Shown here piece by piece: positions 1 to 7,412 of a stretch of DNA of 13,601 bases. The position numbers and the translations under genes were made by a program. The stretch comes from Pseudomonadota bacterium (lineage in GTDB: Bacteria > Pseudomonadota > Alphaproteobacteria > RF32 > CAG-239), in the NCBI GenBank assembly GCA_021617435.1, contig JAJWCP010000024.1, positions 1 through 13,601 on the forward strand. Direction: 5' to 3'. Under the pieces are notes generated by a model. The model was not told the origin of the DNA. It saw nothing but the letters and a program-made list of their open reading frames with translations, and ran no database searches. Within the stretch, counting starts at the first letter, position 1. Every line of letters begins with the position of its first letter.

Positions 1-111
1 GCTTAAACTAGCATAAAAATATTTTCATTTCAACAGCGCTGATTAGACAAAAGCAAAAACAGCTTGATTTGGCGCCATTTTAATAAAATTTTAAAAAATT
101 GCAGATTTTTC

Positions 112-140
112 TTGACAAACTATTCTTTTTTGGCTATTTT
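112..140 (+). promoter_or_regulatory. sigma70-type promoter for the 173-562 gene
   Basis: A perfect -35 box TTGACA (112-117) and a -10-like TATTTT (135-140) are separated by 17 bp, about 33 bp upstream of the ATG at 173. The untranslated stretch before that ATG is A-rich and has no clear Shine-Dalgarno sequence, unlike most genes in this window. Bases 1-111 are AT-rich and hold nothing else I can identify. Confidence 0.6.
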
Positions 141-172
141 ATCCACTGTAAACCAATTAAAAACAAACAATT

Positions 173-562
173 ATGGAAAAAAGAAGATACCTCACACAGG
201 AAGAAAAATCCGTCATCATCGTAACTCTTCTTCCGAGCTATGACAGATACAGCACCCCTGTGGATGAATGTGACTTCGCAAATCCGGCCATCATTGGCCT
301 TCAGCCGGCCATCAAAACCAAGTCCGGCAAATATGTTTCACCGCTCACCGGAGAAGAAATCGTCGTACCGGACCGGATAAATGTCCAAGTACGCACCGGC
401 ATGACCGGAGACGAATTCAAATACCCTGACGGTGAAGTCATCCTCTTCGGAAAGCATGTCGGAAAGGAATACTTTGACAGCGTATTCAAAGATGGCAAGA
501 GAGTCTTGCAAGGAAACAGACTCTACAATGTTACCGTTCCATCTGAAGACATTGAAGAATGA
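173..562 (+). CDS. hypothetical protein, 129 aa, atypical codon use
   Basis: I do not recognise this family. The protein is small, soluble and acidic, with no signal peptide or membrane segment and no cysteine other than one near residue 33. Its middle has the look of a compact beta-rich domain (KSGKYVSPLTGEEIVV, then RTGMTGDEFKYPDGEVILFG), ending in an acidic tail. It stands alone: its own promoter lies upstream and a strong terminator follows at 607-652. Codon choice is unlike the neighbours. Leucine is almost always CTC/CTT, with no TTA, isoleucine is mostly ATC and phenylalanine mostly TTC, whereas most genes here favour TTA, ATT and TTT. No Shine-Dalgarno precedes the ATG. Together this suggests acquisition from another lineage, or a highly expressed gene with selected codons. 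The long clean frame with promoter and terminator makes it a real gene; its function is unknown. Confidence 0.75.
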   Translation: MEKRRYLTQEEKSVIIVTLLPSYDRYSTPVDECDFANPAIIGLQPAIKTKSGKYVSPLTGEEIVVPDRINVQVRTGMTGDEFKYPDGEVILFGKHVGKEYFDSVFKDGKRVLQGNRLYNVTVPSEDIEE

Positions 563-606
563 GGAGAAATCTTCGTACCAATCAGCAATGATTGATGCAA
601 CTTAAA

Positions 607-652
607 AAAATCCTGATAACCCCCGCTTTGCGGCTGCTGTTATCAGGATTTT
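607..652. terminator. bidirectional rho-independent terminator
   Basis: Stem AAAATCCTGATAAC (607-620) pairs perfectly with GTTATCAGGATTTT (639-652), and the loop holds a small CCGC/GCGG stem. The minus strand continues into a run of seven Ts and the plus strand ends in TTTT-GTG-TTTT. It lies between the converging 173-562 gene and cca and can serve both. Confidence 0.88.
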
Positions 653-657
653 GTGTT

Positions 658-1881
658 TTAAAACGCAAGCTTATCTCTTAATAACCTGATTTTATAATCT
701 CGCAAGCGCTCCTTAAAGCTTTCGTTCTGCGGCAACTCCTCAAAATTAGGCATATCGCAGGCTTTAGCGCTTAAAATAATATTGCCGGCATCGCGCAATT
801 TTTGCGCCGATTGTTCAAAAATAGCTATATCCTCTTCCGTATGCGCTGAAGACATTAAATCCGCCCGACAAACCGCAATATACTCATTAACATAATTGGT
901 ATGTCCGATAATCATACTGCATGCCAAATCATACAAACTCCCCGGCCGCATTTCCGCAATAGCATGAAACTTCATGTGTTGCAAACATACCATATCGGCA
1001 AACAAACGGAAGCGATTAGGCGCTTTTAGGCGGTGACAAGCCTGATAAACAAGCTCTGAACCGCGCAGTTCATGCTTTTTGTGTGAGGGAAGCTCTTCTG
1101 TTGGCGTTAAGGCTTTGCCGACATCATGCAATAGTATCCCGAATTTAACCAACGCCGATTCGCCATTAGCCGCTTTAAGCGCTGATAAAACGTGACCGCC
1201 GGTATTGCCTTCAGGGTGATATTTTACCTTTTCCGGCACCTGCCAAAGCGCGTCAACTTCAGGCAAAATAAATTTTAACGCCCCGATTTGGCGGGCAAGC
1301 TCAATAAACTTATCAAAATCGGGCGAACGCATAGCCTTAATCAACTCCGCCCAAACCCGCTCCCACGGCAGATAATTAAGCATACCGCCCGCCACCATTT
1401 TTTTGCAAACTTCCAAAGTGTGCGCCTCAACGCTAAAATCAAGCTGCGCGGCAAACCGACATAACCTTAAAACTCTTAACGGATCCTCGCTGAAATGCTG
1501 CTCGTTTACCATACGCAGAACTTTGTTTTTAATGTCTTCTCTGCCGTTAAAATAGTCATAATATTCGCCGTTTTCTTCATCATAAGCAATCGCGTTGCAG
1601 GTAAAATCGCGGCGTTCCAAATCTTCTTTTAAGGTAATATCGGGCGTAAACACAAACTTAAAATCAGTGTGTTTATCACCGGTTTTAATTTCTTTGCGGG
1701 CTAAAGCGTATTCTTCTTTGGTCGCCGGATGTAAAAACACCGGAAACCCCTTGCCGACCTGAATATATCCTTGTTTTTGCATTTCAGCGACCGTTGCGCC
1801 GATAACCACATAATCGCAGTCATTCGGCCGTTTTTGCAACAGCTTATCTCTGACCGCTCCGCCCACCTGATATATTTTCAA
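658..1881 (-). CDS. cca: CCA-adding enzyme (tRNA nucleotidyltransferase)
   Basis: Adds or repairs the 3' CCA of tRNAs in the cytoplasm using CTP and ATP. The 407 residues match the length and order of the E. coli Cca type (about 412 aa). The nucleotidyltransferase motif GGAVRD is at residues 7-12, the metal-binding DxD at 21-23, HPATKEEYALAR at 51-62, RRDFTCNA at 90-97, and the nucleotide-template motif EDPLRVLR at 132-139. A C-terminal HD domain follows, with YHPEGNTGGH (221-230) and LLHDVGK (H252, D253), as in proteobacterial Cca proteins that carry phosphohydrolase activity. The start codon is TTG (1879-1881). It is favoured because AAGGAG (1889-1894 on the plus strand, reversed) sits 7 nt upstream and the N terminus MKIYQVGGAVRD then aligns residue for residue with E. 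coli MKIYLVGGAVRD. The gene is monocistronic and ends at the shared terminator. Confidence 0.96.
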   Translation of the reverse strand: MKIYQVGGAVRDKLLQKRPNDCDYVVIGATVAEMQKQGYIQVGKGFPVFLHPATKEEYALARKEIKTGDKHTDFKFVFTPDITLKEDLERRDFTCNAIAYDEENGEYYDYFNGREDIKNKVLRMVNEQHFSEDPLRVLRLCRFAAQLDFSVEAHTLEVCKKMVAGGMLNYLPWERVWAELIKAMRSPDFDKFIELARQIGALKFILPEVDALWQVPEKVKYHPEGNTGGHVLSALKAANGESALVKFGILLHDVGKALTPTEELPSHKKHELRGSELVYQACHRLKAPNRFRLFADMVCLQHMKFHAIAEMRPGSLYDLACSMIIGHTNYVNEYIAVCRADLMSSAHTEEDIAIFEQSAQKLRDAGNIILSAKACDMPNFEELPQNESFKERLRDYKIRLLRDKLAF

Positions 1882-1949
1882 AATTGTTCTCCTTTTGTAT
1901 TTTACAAACTACTATGCCGCAAAAAATAAATCAACTCCAAATTAACGTC

Positions 1950-1978
1950 TTGCAATTTTGTTAAAATATCGCTATATT
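1950..1978 (+). promoter_or_regulatory. probable sigma70 promoter for the 2001-2498 gene
   Basis: TTGCAA (1950-1955) and TATATT (1973-1978) are separated by exactly 17 bp, ending 22 bp before the ATG at 2001. The resulting leader would be very short and has no obvious Shine-Dalgarno sequence. Confidence 0.55.
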
Positions 1979-2000
1979 TTAAGAGTAATCATTAATCATT

Positions 2001-2498
2001 ATGAAAAAAATCTGTATAATTTTGTTTTTGTTGGGAATATGTCAAGTTGCATTTTCTCAAGTTTGCGGCAATATAGGTTTAACCGGCGGCGCAAGTCTTC
2101 AACATGATAAAAGCGGAGGCACTTGCGGCATTTTCGGTTCATTTGAAGTAAAATGTTTGCGTTTTGAGGCAGAGTGCGGTTGGAGCAGAGTTGATTTTGC
2201 CGATATAGCCGATGCTCCTCATGACGACATTCTTTACATCAGCCCATCAGTTGGTTTTGTCATCGGTGATGATTGCCGGATTGTCACCATGTTAGGCGTC
2301 ACTAACTGGAAAGGAACCGATAAAGAAAACCAAATGGTTAAAACTCTTATCAGCCCCAAAATTAAAATCGGCGGCGAAGTTTCGTTAGCTTCGTTCCTGT
2401 ATTTTAACGTATCATGGAGCGCTATCATTCCTCCAAACGCCGATATTATTTTTCACACCAATAACTTTTTAACCATGAGTATTGGTATCAGACTTTAA
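2001..2498 (+). CDS. small exported protein, probable outer-membrane beta-barrel
   Basis: The first 19 residues form a clear Sec signal peptide: MKK, a hydrophobic core, then VAFS with likely cleavage before Q20. The mature part of about 146 residues is glycine-rich, with short alternating polar/hydrophobic stretches (for example GFVIGDDCRIVTMLGVTNW and FLTMSIGIRL). The last strand runs to the C terminus, the pattern expected of a small outer-membrane barrel. Five cysteines remain after cleavage (22, 42, 52, 59, 92), which is unusual for a barrel and would allow disulfides. I cannot name a family. The signal peptide ending in S-Q and the weak ribosome binding site resemble Bacteroidota secreted proteins, but codon use is like the rest of the window. 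A terminator follows directly. Confidence 0.75.
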   Translation: MKKICIILFLLGICQVAFSQVCGNIGLTGGASLQHDKSGGTCGIFGSFEVKCLRFEAECGWSRVDFADIADAPHDDILYISPSVGFVIGDDCRIVTMLGVTNWKGTDKENQMVKTLISPKIKIGGEVSLASFLYFNVSWSAIIPPNADIIFHTNNFLTMSIGIRL

Positions 2499-2536
2499 AA
2501 AGAGGCAAGCAAAATAAATTATGCGCCTCTTTTTTT
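2498..2536 (+). terminator. rho-independent terminator after the exported-protein gene
   Basis: AAAAGAGGC (2498-2506) pairs with GCCTCTTTT (2525-2533), with an inner GCA/TGC pair and a following T run. The 5' arm begins within the stop codon. Confidence 0.8.
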
Positions 2537-2547
2537 ATGTCTTCAGC

Positions 2548-2575
2548 TTGAAGCCTTGCGCAAAGCGCTTATATT
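2548..2575 (+). promoter_or_regulatory. possible promoter for the peroxiredoxin gene
   Basis: TTGAAG (2548-2553) and TATATT (2570-2575) with a 16-bp spacer lie 33 bp before the ATG. The -35 box is only a moderate match. No OxyR-type operator could be recognised by eye. Confidence 0.35.
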
Positions 2576-2608
2576 TCAGAGCAGTTAATTCAATAAGGAG
2601 ATACCAAC

Positions 2609-3304
2609 ATGGAAAACGTAAGCAGAATCCCGCTCATCGGCGATAAAGCGCCTGAATTTAGCGCCACCACCACTAACGGCAATATTAATTTTCCGCAAGA
2701 TTACAGTGGCAAATGGGTGCTTTTATTTTCGCATCCTGCCGACTTTACCCCCGTTTGCACCACTGAAATTGCCACTTTTGCCGCCATGCATGATGAATTT
2801 AAAGCCTTAAACTGTGAGTTGGTCGGACTTTCAGTAGACAGCAATTCTTCGCATTTGGCATGGATAAAAGAAATTGAAGATAAAATCAGCTTTCACCGCT
2901 ATCAAGGGCAAAAAATAGAATTTCCGATTATCGCCGACCTCAAAGGCGAAATCGCCGCTCTTTACGGCATGCTCTGCCCTGAAAAAAATGAAGTTCACGC
3001 CTGCCGCTCCGTATTTTTTATTGACCCGAGCGGCATTGTTCGCGCCATAATTTACTACCCGCAAACCACCGGACGTAATTTTGCTGAAATAAAACGCGTT
3101 TTGCAAGCCCTACAAACCACCGATAAATACGGCATTGCCACTCCGGCGGATTGGAACATCGGCGACGATGTGTTAATTTCGGCACCTAAAACCAAGCGCG
3201 AACTTGACGAGCGTATTGAATACGGCAAAACCTCCGGCGCCGTATGCAATGATTGGTTTTTCTGCACGCAAAAAGCTGAAAATATGTCAGCTAAAAATAA
3301 ATAA
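2609..3304 (+). CDS. peroxiredoxin, Prx6/archaeal-type (thioredoxin-fold peroxidase)
   Basis: Reduces hydrogen peroxide and organic peroxides in the cytosol at a redox cysteine. The 231-residue protein has the Prx signature PADFTPVCTTE at 43-53 with peroxidatic Cys50 and catalytic Thr47, and the conserved arginine R133 in CRSVFFIDP. A C-terminal arm beginning near residue 170 (TTDKYGIATPADW) is typical of the Prx6 subfamily. The C-terminal CNDWFFC (C213 and C219) has the same spacing as the C-terminal cysteine pair of the archaeal Aeropyrum enzyme (established knowledge of that family), so a resolving-cysteine mechanism is likely instead of strict 1-Cys chemistry. The start is supported by AAGGAG at 2595-2600, 8 nt before ATG. 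Its stop codon directly abuts that of the convergent hydrolase gene, with no terminator between them. The exact physiological reductant cannot be read from sequence. Confidence 0.94.
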   Translation: MENVSRIPLIGDKAPEFSATTTNGNINFPQDYSGKWVLLFSHPADFTPVCTTEIATFAAMHDEFKALNCELVGLSVDSNSSHLAWIKEIEDKISFHRYQGQKIEFPIIADLKGEIAALYGMLCPEKNEVHACRSVFFIDPSGIVRAIIYYPQTTGRNFAEIKRVLQALQTTDKYGIATPADWNIGDDVLISAPKTKRELDERIEYGKTSGAVCNDWFFCTQKAENMSAKNK

Positions 3305-4003
3305 TCAGGCTTTATTGCCGCTCATAACTTCCGCGATAAAATCCAGCTCCGGTTTTGCCACTTCATGCCCCAAATCAGCAAAACTTTTGGCGGTAACCGG
3401 CACTTGCTCGCTTTTAAGCCACTCCGCGGTAAAGTTCAGGCACTTAAACAAAACCTGCTTATCTTGTTTGCCATGTAGCAGATAAACCTTAGGACGCGAG
3501 GCGATTTGTTTGTCAAGCTCAACATCGGCCGCCGCCAGCCCTGAAAATGAAAAACAACCGGTAAGCGCGCGTTTGCGAATTAAGGCTGTCCAAATTGCCA
3601 CCATCGCCCCTTGCGAAAACCCGGCAATATAAGTGTTACTGTCATTAAAGCCGTATTGCTTTTGTGTTTCATCAATAAAGTTATTTAAGCTTTGCGCGGT
3701 TTGCGCCAACAACGAGCCCGCCTGATTATAGAGCTTGGCAATTTCTTCAATCGGGGTAGATTCTAACTTGCGCATACCGTTAGTATCAAAATTTTGAATT
3801 TTATACCACCGCTTGCGCTCCGGATTACGTGATGAACAGCTATTACCTTCCGGCGCCGCAATTGCGAGCTCCGGCATTTTTTGCTGCAAATAGGTATACG
3901 CCGGCAACATTTCCGCCCGCGTGTTATTATAGCCGTGCAAAAATATCAGCAAACATTCTGCCTGCCAACTGCTCGGTAAATATAAACTTTCAAAATCAGA
4001 CAA
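3305..4003 (-). CDS. alpha/beta hydrolase, phospholipase/carboxylesterase family
   Basis: A cytosolic serine esterase of the YpfH/carboxylesterase-2 kind; substrate unknown. The catalytic triad is visible: nucleophile Ser130 in GFSQGA (128-133), Asp181 in LLHGKQD, and His213 in LGHE. HGYNN at 23-27 forms the usual oxyanion-hole loop. The length of 232 residues is normal for the family and there is no signal peptide. The chosen start is TTG (4001-4003), which gives the expected short lead-in to the first strand. No ATG lies nearby in frame and the upstream GGCGGGGCGG is only a poor ribosome binding site. It begins 11 bp after the stop of the small membrane-protein gene, so translational coupling with that gene is likely. 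It is the last gene of the minus-strand group starting at 5031. Confidence 0.88.
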   Translation of the reverse strand: MSDFESLYLPSSWQAECLLIFLHGYNNTRAEMLPAYTYLQQKMPELAIAAPEGNSCSSRNPERKRWYKIQNFDTNGMRKLESTPIEEIAKLYNQAGSLLAQTAQSLNNFIDETQKQYGFNDSNTYIAGFSQGAMVAIWTALIRKRALTGCFSFSGLAAADVELDKQIASRPKVYLLHGKQDKQVLFKCLNFTAEWLKSEQVPVTAKSFADLGHEVAKPELDFIAEVMSGNKA

Positions 4004-4014
4004 AGCCGCCCCGC

Positions 4015-4350
4015 CTATACCATAAATCTGATGAGCATAATTAAATAAACATAAACTAAAAACGCCAACGCTTTATACATTATGGCATAAACTTCAAACA
4101 TGCCGCCGGCAATAAGCATCTGTATCACAACCGCGGCAAGCAAAGCGCAAGCAATCATAATCAGCCAATAATGGCGCTGCTTGTTAAACAACAACGCGAG
4201 TACCACCGCAGAGCCCGCGATATACGGATTTTTCATGCTGCCGAACAGCAAATTTACCGGCACCGTAATTTCCGCAATTTTAAATATAAACGACAAAGCG
4301 ATAATGATAACCGCCGCCACAAAAATTAAAAAGCAAGCTTTTTTAGACAT
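4015..4350 (-). CDS. small integral membrane protein of unknown function
   Basis: About 111 residues, almost wholly hydrophobic, with four likely transmembrane helices. They lie near residues 7-24, 31-56 (less certain), 64-85 and 90-109, separated by short charged loops such as FNKQRHYW. I recognise no family motif. The ATG at 4348-4350 is preferred over an upstream in-frame TTG because AAGGAA sits 6-7 nt before it, and MSKKACFLIF then puts the positive charges right before the first helix. It lies 24 bp after the haemolysin-III-type gene and 11 bp before the hydrolase gene on the same strand, so the three probably form one transcript. Its role is unknown. Confidence 0.75.
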   Translation of the reverse strand: MSKKACFLIFVAAVIIIALSFIFKIAEITVPVNLLFGSMKNPYIAGSAVVLALLFNKQRHYWLIMIACALLAAVVIQMLIAGGMFEVYAIMYKALAFLVYVYLIMLIRFMV

Positions 4351-4374
4351 TAAAGTTCCTTTCAATCAATTATT

Positions 4375-5031
4375 TTAACCTACAAACACGCATGAGAACA
4401 AAATGGCCATAAAGTGCATAATTGTTCCCACCAGCACAAAGCCGTGCCAAATAGCATGAGTATATTTTTTGCTTTTCCATAAATAAAAAATAATGCCGAC
4501 TGTATAAAAAATTCCGCCCAAAACCAAAAACACAAGCGCCAATTTTGACATTACCGCAAATAAGGTTTTAGAAGCAATCAAAACCAACCAGCCCATGCCC
4601 AAATAAAGACTTACCGACCAAATTTTAGTGCCGCTGCCCGATGAAACAATTTTAAGCACGGTGCCCAAAAGCGCCAAGCTCCAAATAACCACAAACAACA
4701 CCCAACCCAATGTACCGCGCATTAAAACAAGCAAAAACGGCGTGTATGTTCCGGCAATTAAATAATAAATGGCGATATGGTCAAATTTTTTTAAAATGGT
4801 TTTAGCATGCGGAAACGGTATGGCGTGATATAATGTAGACGCCATGTACATCAACATCATACTGGCGCCGAATATGGCAGTTGAAACAATACTCCACACA
4901 TTGCCGTAAACGGCTGAAAGCGTTACCAAAACACTGGTAATCGCAATGCTTAAAAACACTCCGATACCGTGCACAATACTGCTGATAATCTCTTCTTTTA
5001 AGGTATATGTTGAACATGTTGATGTTTTCAT
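4375..5031 (-). CDS. haemolysin III / TrhA family membrane protein
   Basis: A polytopic inner-membrane protein of the HlyIII/PAQR superfamily, of about 218 residues and seven predicted helices. Family hallmarks are visible: EEIISSIVHGIG at the N terminus, STLYHA after the second helix, the FDHIAIYYLIAGTYTP segment, and the C-terminal HAIWHGFVLVGTIMHF. The histidines of these motifs form the metal site in relatives. Despite the name, members are not proven toxins; bacterial homologues are linked to membrane-lipid homeostasis. The start was set at ATG 5029-5031 and not the upstream GTG because AGGAG (5039-5043, reversed) lies 7 nt before it and MKTSTCSTYTLKEE matches the usual short cytosolic tail. 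It heads a probable operon with the membrane protein and hydrolase downstream. No clear terminator separates it from the transporter gene 69 bp upstream. Confidence 0.92.
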   Translation of the reverse strand: MKTSTCSTYTLKEEIISSIVHGIGVFLSIAITSVLVTLSAVYGNVWSIVSTAIFGASMMLMYMASTLYHAIPFPHAKTILKKFDHIAIYYLIAGTYTPFLLVLMRGTLGWVLFVVIWSLALLGTVLKIVSSGSGTKIWSVSLYLGMGWLVLIASKTLFAVMSKLALVFLVLGGIFYTVGIIFYLWKSKKYTHAIWHGFVLVGTIMHFMAILFSCVFVG

Positions 5032-5100
5032 ATAGGTTCTCCTGATAAAACCGAACAACAACACTTTATGCCATTATTTTATTAACGTAAAGCAATTTTT

Positions 5101-6267
5101 TCAGGCTTTGTCTTTAATTTTGGTTATCATGAACAGTAAATACGCCGCGCAAATTGCCATTATTGCCACCGCGCCGCTTTGCGAACCGGCAACATCAGAG
5201 GCAATTCCCATAACGGCCGGTACCACCGCGCCGCCGCAGATACCCATAATCATCAAGCCGGAAATTTCGTTTTTATGGCGCGGATTGGCAAGCATAATCT
5301 GCGAAAATACCACCGGAAAAATATTAGCATTGCCAAAGCCGATAAGCCCCATGCAAACATAAAGCGTACGCATATCGTCAAACATCAACAACCCAAGCAA
5401 ACCGGCGGTTAAAATAATTACGCTTATCATAAAAAAACGCTTGGCAGAATATTTAGCCAACACATATGCTCCGAATAAACTTGCAAAAGTACGGAATAAA
5501 AAATACACGCTGATGGCAAATCCGGCCTGAGTTAATGACACACCCAATTTTTCAATAAAAATTTTCGGCGCGGTAACATTGGTGCCCACATCAATGCCCA
5601 CATGGCATACAATTGCCGCAAAAGAGAGCAACACCGCTTTATCGGCAAGCAACACAAAGCTTTCTTTGAAGCCGGTTATTTTGCTCTCGGTTTTTTCTTC
5701 AGGTATTTTATCAAAGTAAAGGCTTATCAGCGCAACTGCGCCTTCAGCTAAAAACACCGCGTACAACATGCGCCAATTACCAAAATGTAATGCCGCCCAA
5801 GCGGCTAAAATCGGCGCCGAAAACGCGGCTACCGCTTTAACGAATTGCCCGAAAGTTATGGCGCTTGAAAGCCGCTGTTTACTGACAATGTTTGAAAGCA
5901 GCGGATTAATGGAAGTTTGCATCATGGTATTGCCGATACCGAGCAATGAAAATGAAATTACCATCAGCGGCAAATTATAATCAATCAGCGGCAAGGCAAC
6001 CGCCAGCAAAGTAATAACCAAACTGAGCAAAACCGTTTTATGGCGTCCGATGCGGTTCATCAGCATGCCGGTCGGCACGGAGGCTACCAAAAACCAAAAG
6101 AACACCATAGAAGTAAACAAATTGGCAACCGTATCCGAAAGCGCAAAATCGGCTTTAACATAGTTGGTGGCAATTCCGGTTAAATCAACAAACCCCATGG
6201 CAAAAAAGGTTAAAATTACCGGCACCAACTGCCAAAATACATGAGCGTGTTTAACTTGTTTTACCAT
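5101..6267 (-). CDS. MFS transporter, probable sugar permease
   Basis: A 388-residue major facilitator with about twelve hydrophobic helices and a central hydrophilic loop (about 195-205, IPEEKTESKITG). MFS motif A appears as MLMNRIGRHKT between helices 2 and 3. The GNTMMQTSINPLLSNIV segment resembles the N-Q-P region of FucP/GluP-type sugar-proton symporters. Its start codon is only 2 nt beyond the stop of the PfkB-type kinase gene, and its ribosome binding site (AAGGAG, 6275-6280 reversed) lies inside the last codons of that gene, so translation of the two is tightly coupled. The pairing implies that the transporter imports the sugar the kinase phosphorylates, most plausibly fructose or another hexose. 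The substrate is inference; the MFS assignment is secure. Confidence 0.9.
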   Translation of the reverse strand: MVKQVKHAHVFWQLVPVILTFFAMGFVDLTGIATNYVKADFALSDTVANLFTSMVFFWFLVASVPTGMLMNRIGRHKTVLLSLVITLLAVALPLIDYNLPLMVISFSLLGIGNTMMQTSINPLLSNIVSKQRLSSAITFGQFVKAVAAFSAPILAAWAALHFGNWRMLYAVFLAEGAVALISLYFDKIPEEKTESKITGFKESFVLLADKAVLLSFAAIVCHVGIDVGTNVTAPKIFIEKLGVSLTQAGFAISVYFLFRTFASLFGAYVLAKYSAKRFFMISVIILTAGLLGLLMFDDMRTLYVCMGLIGFGNANIFPVVFSQIMLANPRHKNEISGLMIMGICGGAVVPAVMGIASDVAGSQSGAVAIMAICAAYLLFMITKIKDKA

Positions 6268-6269
6268 TA

Positions 6270-7151
6270 TTATTCTCCTTTAATATCTGCTTCATATTTA
6301 GGCCAAGCCCCTTCTCGCGTACAAACAAAAGCCGAAACTTTTATTGCCGTTTGGTGCGCCTGTTGCAGGCTTTTTCCGGTTAAAAGCGAATAAACAAACG
6401 CCGCCGAAAACGAATCGCCGGCACCGACCGTATCGGCAACTTTGACTGCCGGAGTTTCAAAGTATGAGGTTTCATCAGGGGCATAAACCGTGCTGAATTT
6501 TTCTCCGGCGGTGAAAATCACATATTTAAGATTATAGCGGCGCATCAAGGCGCGGCAAACTTCTTCATCACTGCCGCTTAAATTAAACAGCGGGCGAATC
6601 ACCGCCATTTCATCAATATTAATTTTAAATACATTGGCGCGCTTTAGCAAAGTTTCTATCAATTCCGGCGAATAATAATGCTGTCGCAAGTTAATATCAT
6701 AAAGTTTAACGGCTGTATCCGGAACACACGAGAGCATTTGTAAAATATGCTCGCGACTATCCGAGTTGCGGAGCGCAAGCGTTCCGAAACAAACAGCATC
6801 GGCCCGTTGCAAAACTCGCACGGCTTTAGCGCTGCAAGGCAGATAATCCCATGCCGCGTTTTCAACAATTTCATATTCCGGAATGCCGTTTTGGAGCGTA
6901 ACCAACACTTTTCCGGTCGGGTAATCAACATGCTCAATAATACCGTTAATTCCGCTTTGTTTAAGGCGACTTAAAATCTCGCGCCCCAAATCGTCATTAC
7001 CAACCGCGCTGACAGCATAACCCTTTGCCCCGAGCTGCGTGGCATGATACACAAAATTAATCGGCGCTCCGCCGGCTTTTTTGCCATCGGGGAACACATC
7101 CCAAAGCAACTCACCGATACCGACAACAATCGGTTGTTTTTCAATTTGCAT
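6270..7151 (-). CDS. PfkB-family carbohydrate kinase, probable fructokinase
   Basis: Phosphorylates a sugar with ATP in the cytosol. The 293 residues show the ribokinase-fold order: GIGELLWDVFPDG (11-23), the substrate-binding GGAPINFVYHATQLGA (27-42), DINLR (152-156), KINIDE (176-181), and TAGEKF near the ATP site. The PfkB signature DTVGAGDSF at 240-248 carries the catalytic base Asp246. GELLWDVFPDG and the TREGAWPKY C terminus resemble fructokinases more than ribokinases or adenosine kinases. The start ATG is preceded by a full AGGAGG, 5 nt upstream. It is the first gene of a two-gene unit with the coupled MFS transporter, together forming a small sugar uptake and activation module. No regulator or phosphotransferase gene is nearby. 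Confidence 0.92.
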   Translation of the reverse strand: MQIEKQPIVVGIGELLWDVFPDGKKAGGAPINFVYHATQLGAKGYAVSAVGNDDLGREILSRLKQSGINGIIEHVDYPTGKVLVTLQNGIPEYEIVENAAWDYLPCSAKAVRVLQRADAVCFGTLALRNSDSREHILQMLSCVPDTAVKLYDINLRQHYYSPELIETLLKRANVFKINIDEMAVIRPLFNLSGSDEEVCRALMRRYNLKYVIFTAGEKFSTVYAPDETSYFETPAVKVADTVGAGDSFSAAFVYSLLTGKSLQQAHQTAIKVSAFVCTREGAWPKYEADIKGE

Positions 7152-7250
7152 AAGCGCCTCCTATATTGTTTGAATATATAATCAATGGTAGATAAAATTT
7201 TAACCCTCCGCAAGCGTTATTTATCTGATTTGCAAAATTTGATATTTTTC

Positions 7251-7279
7251 TTGCATATCACGCAAAATAAATTTATAAA
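7251..7279 (+). promoter_or_regulatory. promoter of the tRNA-Arg gene
   Basis: TTGCAT (7251-7256), a 17-bp spacer and TATAAA (7274-7279) end 8 bp before the first base of the tRNA, consistent with a short 5' leader. Confidence 0.6.
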
Positions 7280-7287
7280 AGCATCAG

Positions 7288-7364
7288 GTCAGCGTAGCTC
7301 ATCTGGATAGAGCAACAGTTTCCTAAACTGTGGGTAGTGGGTTCAAGTCCCGCCGCTGACGCCA
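7288..7364 (+). tRNA. tRNA-Arg (anticodon CCT)
   Basis: A full cloverleaf folds by eye. The acceptor stem is GTCAGCG (7288-7294) with CGCTGAC (7354-7360), and the D arm is GCTC/GAGC. The anticodon stem ACAGT/ACTGT holds the loop TTCCTAA, giving anticodon CCT (reads AGG, arginine). The T arm GTGGG/CCCGC has loop TTCAAGT. Discriminator G is followed by encoded CCA (7362-7364). The length of 77 nt is normal. It has its own promoter and terminator. The last 20 bases of the gene plus 11 flanking bases occur again at 7688-7718. Confidence 0.96.
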
Positions 7365-7375
7365 TAAAAACAAGT
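7345..7375. repeat. 31-bp direct repeat, copy 1 (tRNA 3' end)
   Basis: These 31 bases, starting in the T loop of tRNA-Arg and running 11 bases past its CCA end, are identical to 7688-7718. Copy 1 is part of the intact tRNA. Such tRNA 3'-end direct repeats are typical of att sites left by site-specific integration, though simple partial duplication is also possible. Confidence 0.9.
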
Positions 7376-7397
7376 CGCCTTTATGGCGGCTTTTTTT
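7374..7397 (+). terminator. terminator of the tRNA-Arg gene
   Basis: GTCGCC (7374-7379) pairs with GGCGGC (7385-7390) around a TTTAT loop (one G-T pair), followed by seven Ts. Confidence 0.85.
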
Positions 7398-7412
7398 GTG
7401 GCATAAATAACA

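Noticed and set aside
3204..3485. Plus-strand frame overlapping the peroxiredoxin end and the hydrolase gene
   Set aside because: It overlaps two well-supported genes that carry intact catalytic motifs, and it has no motif or ribosome site of its own.
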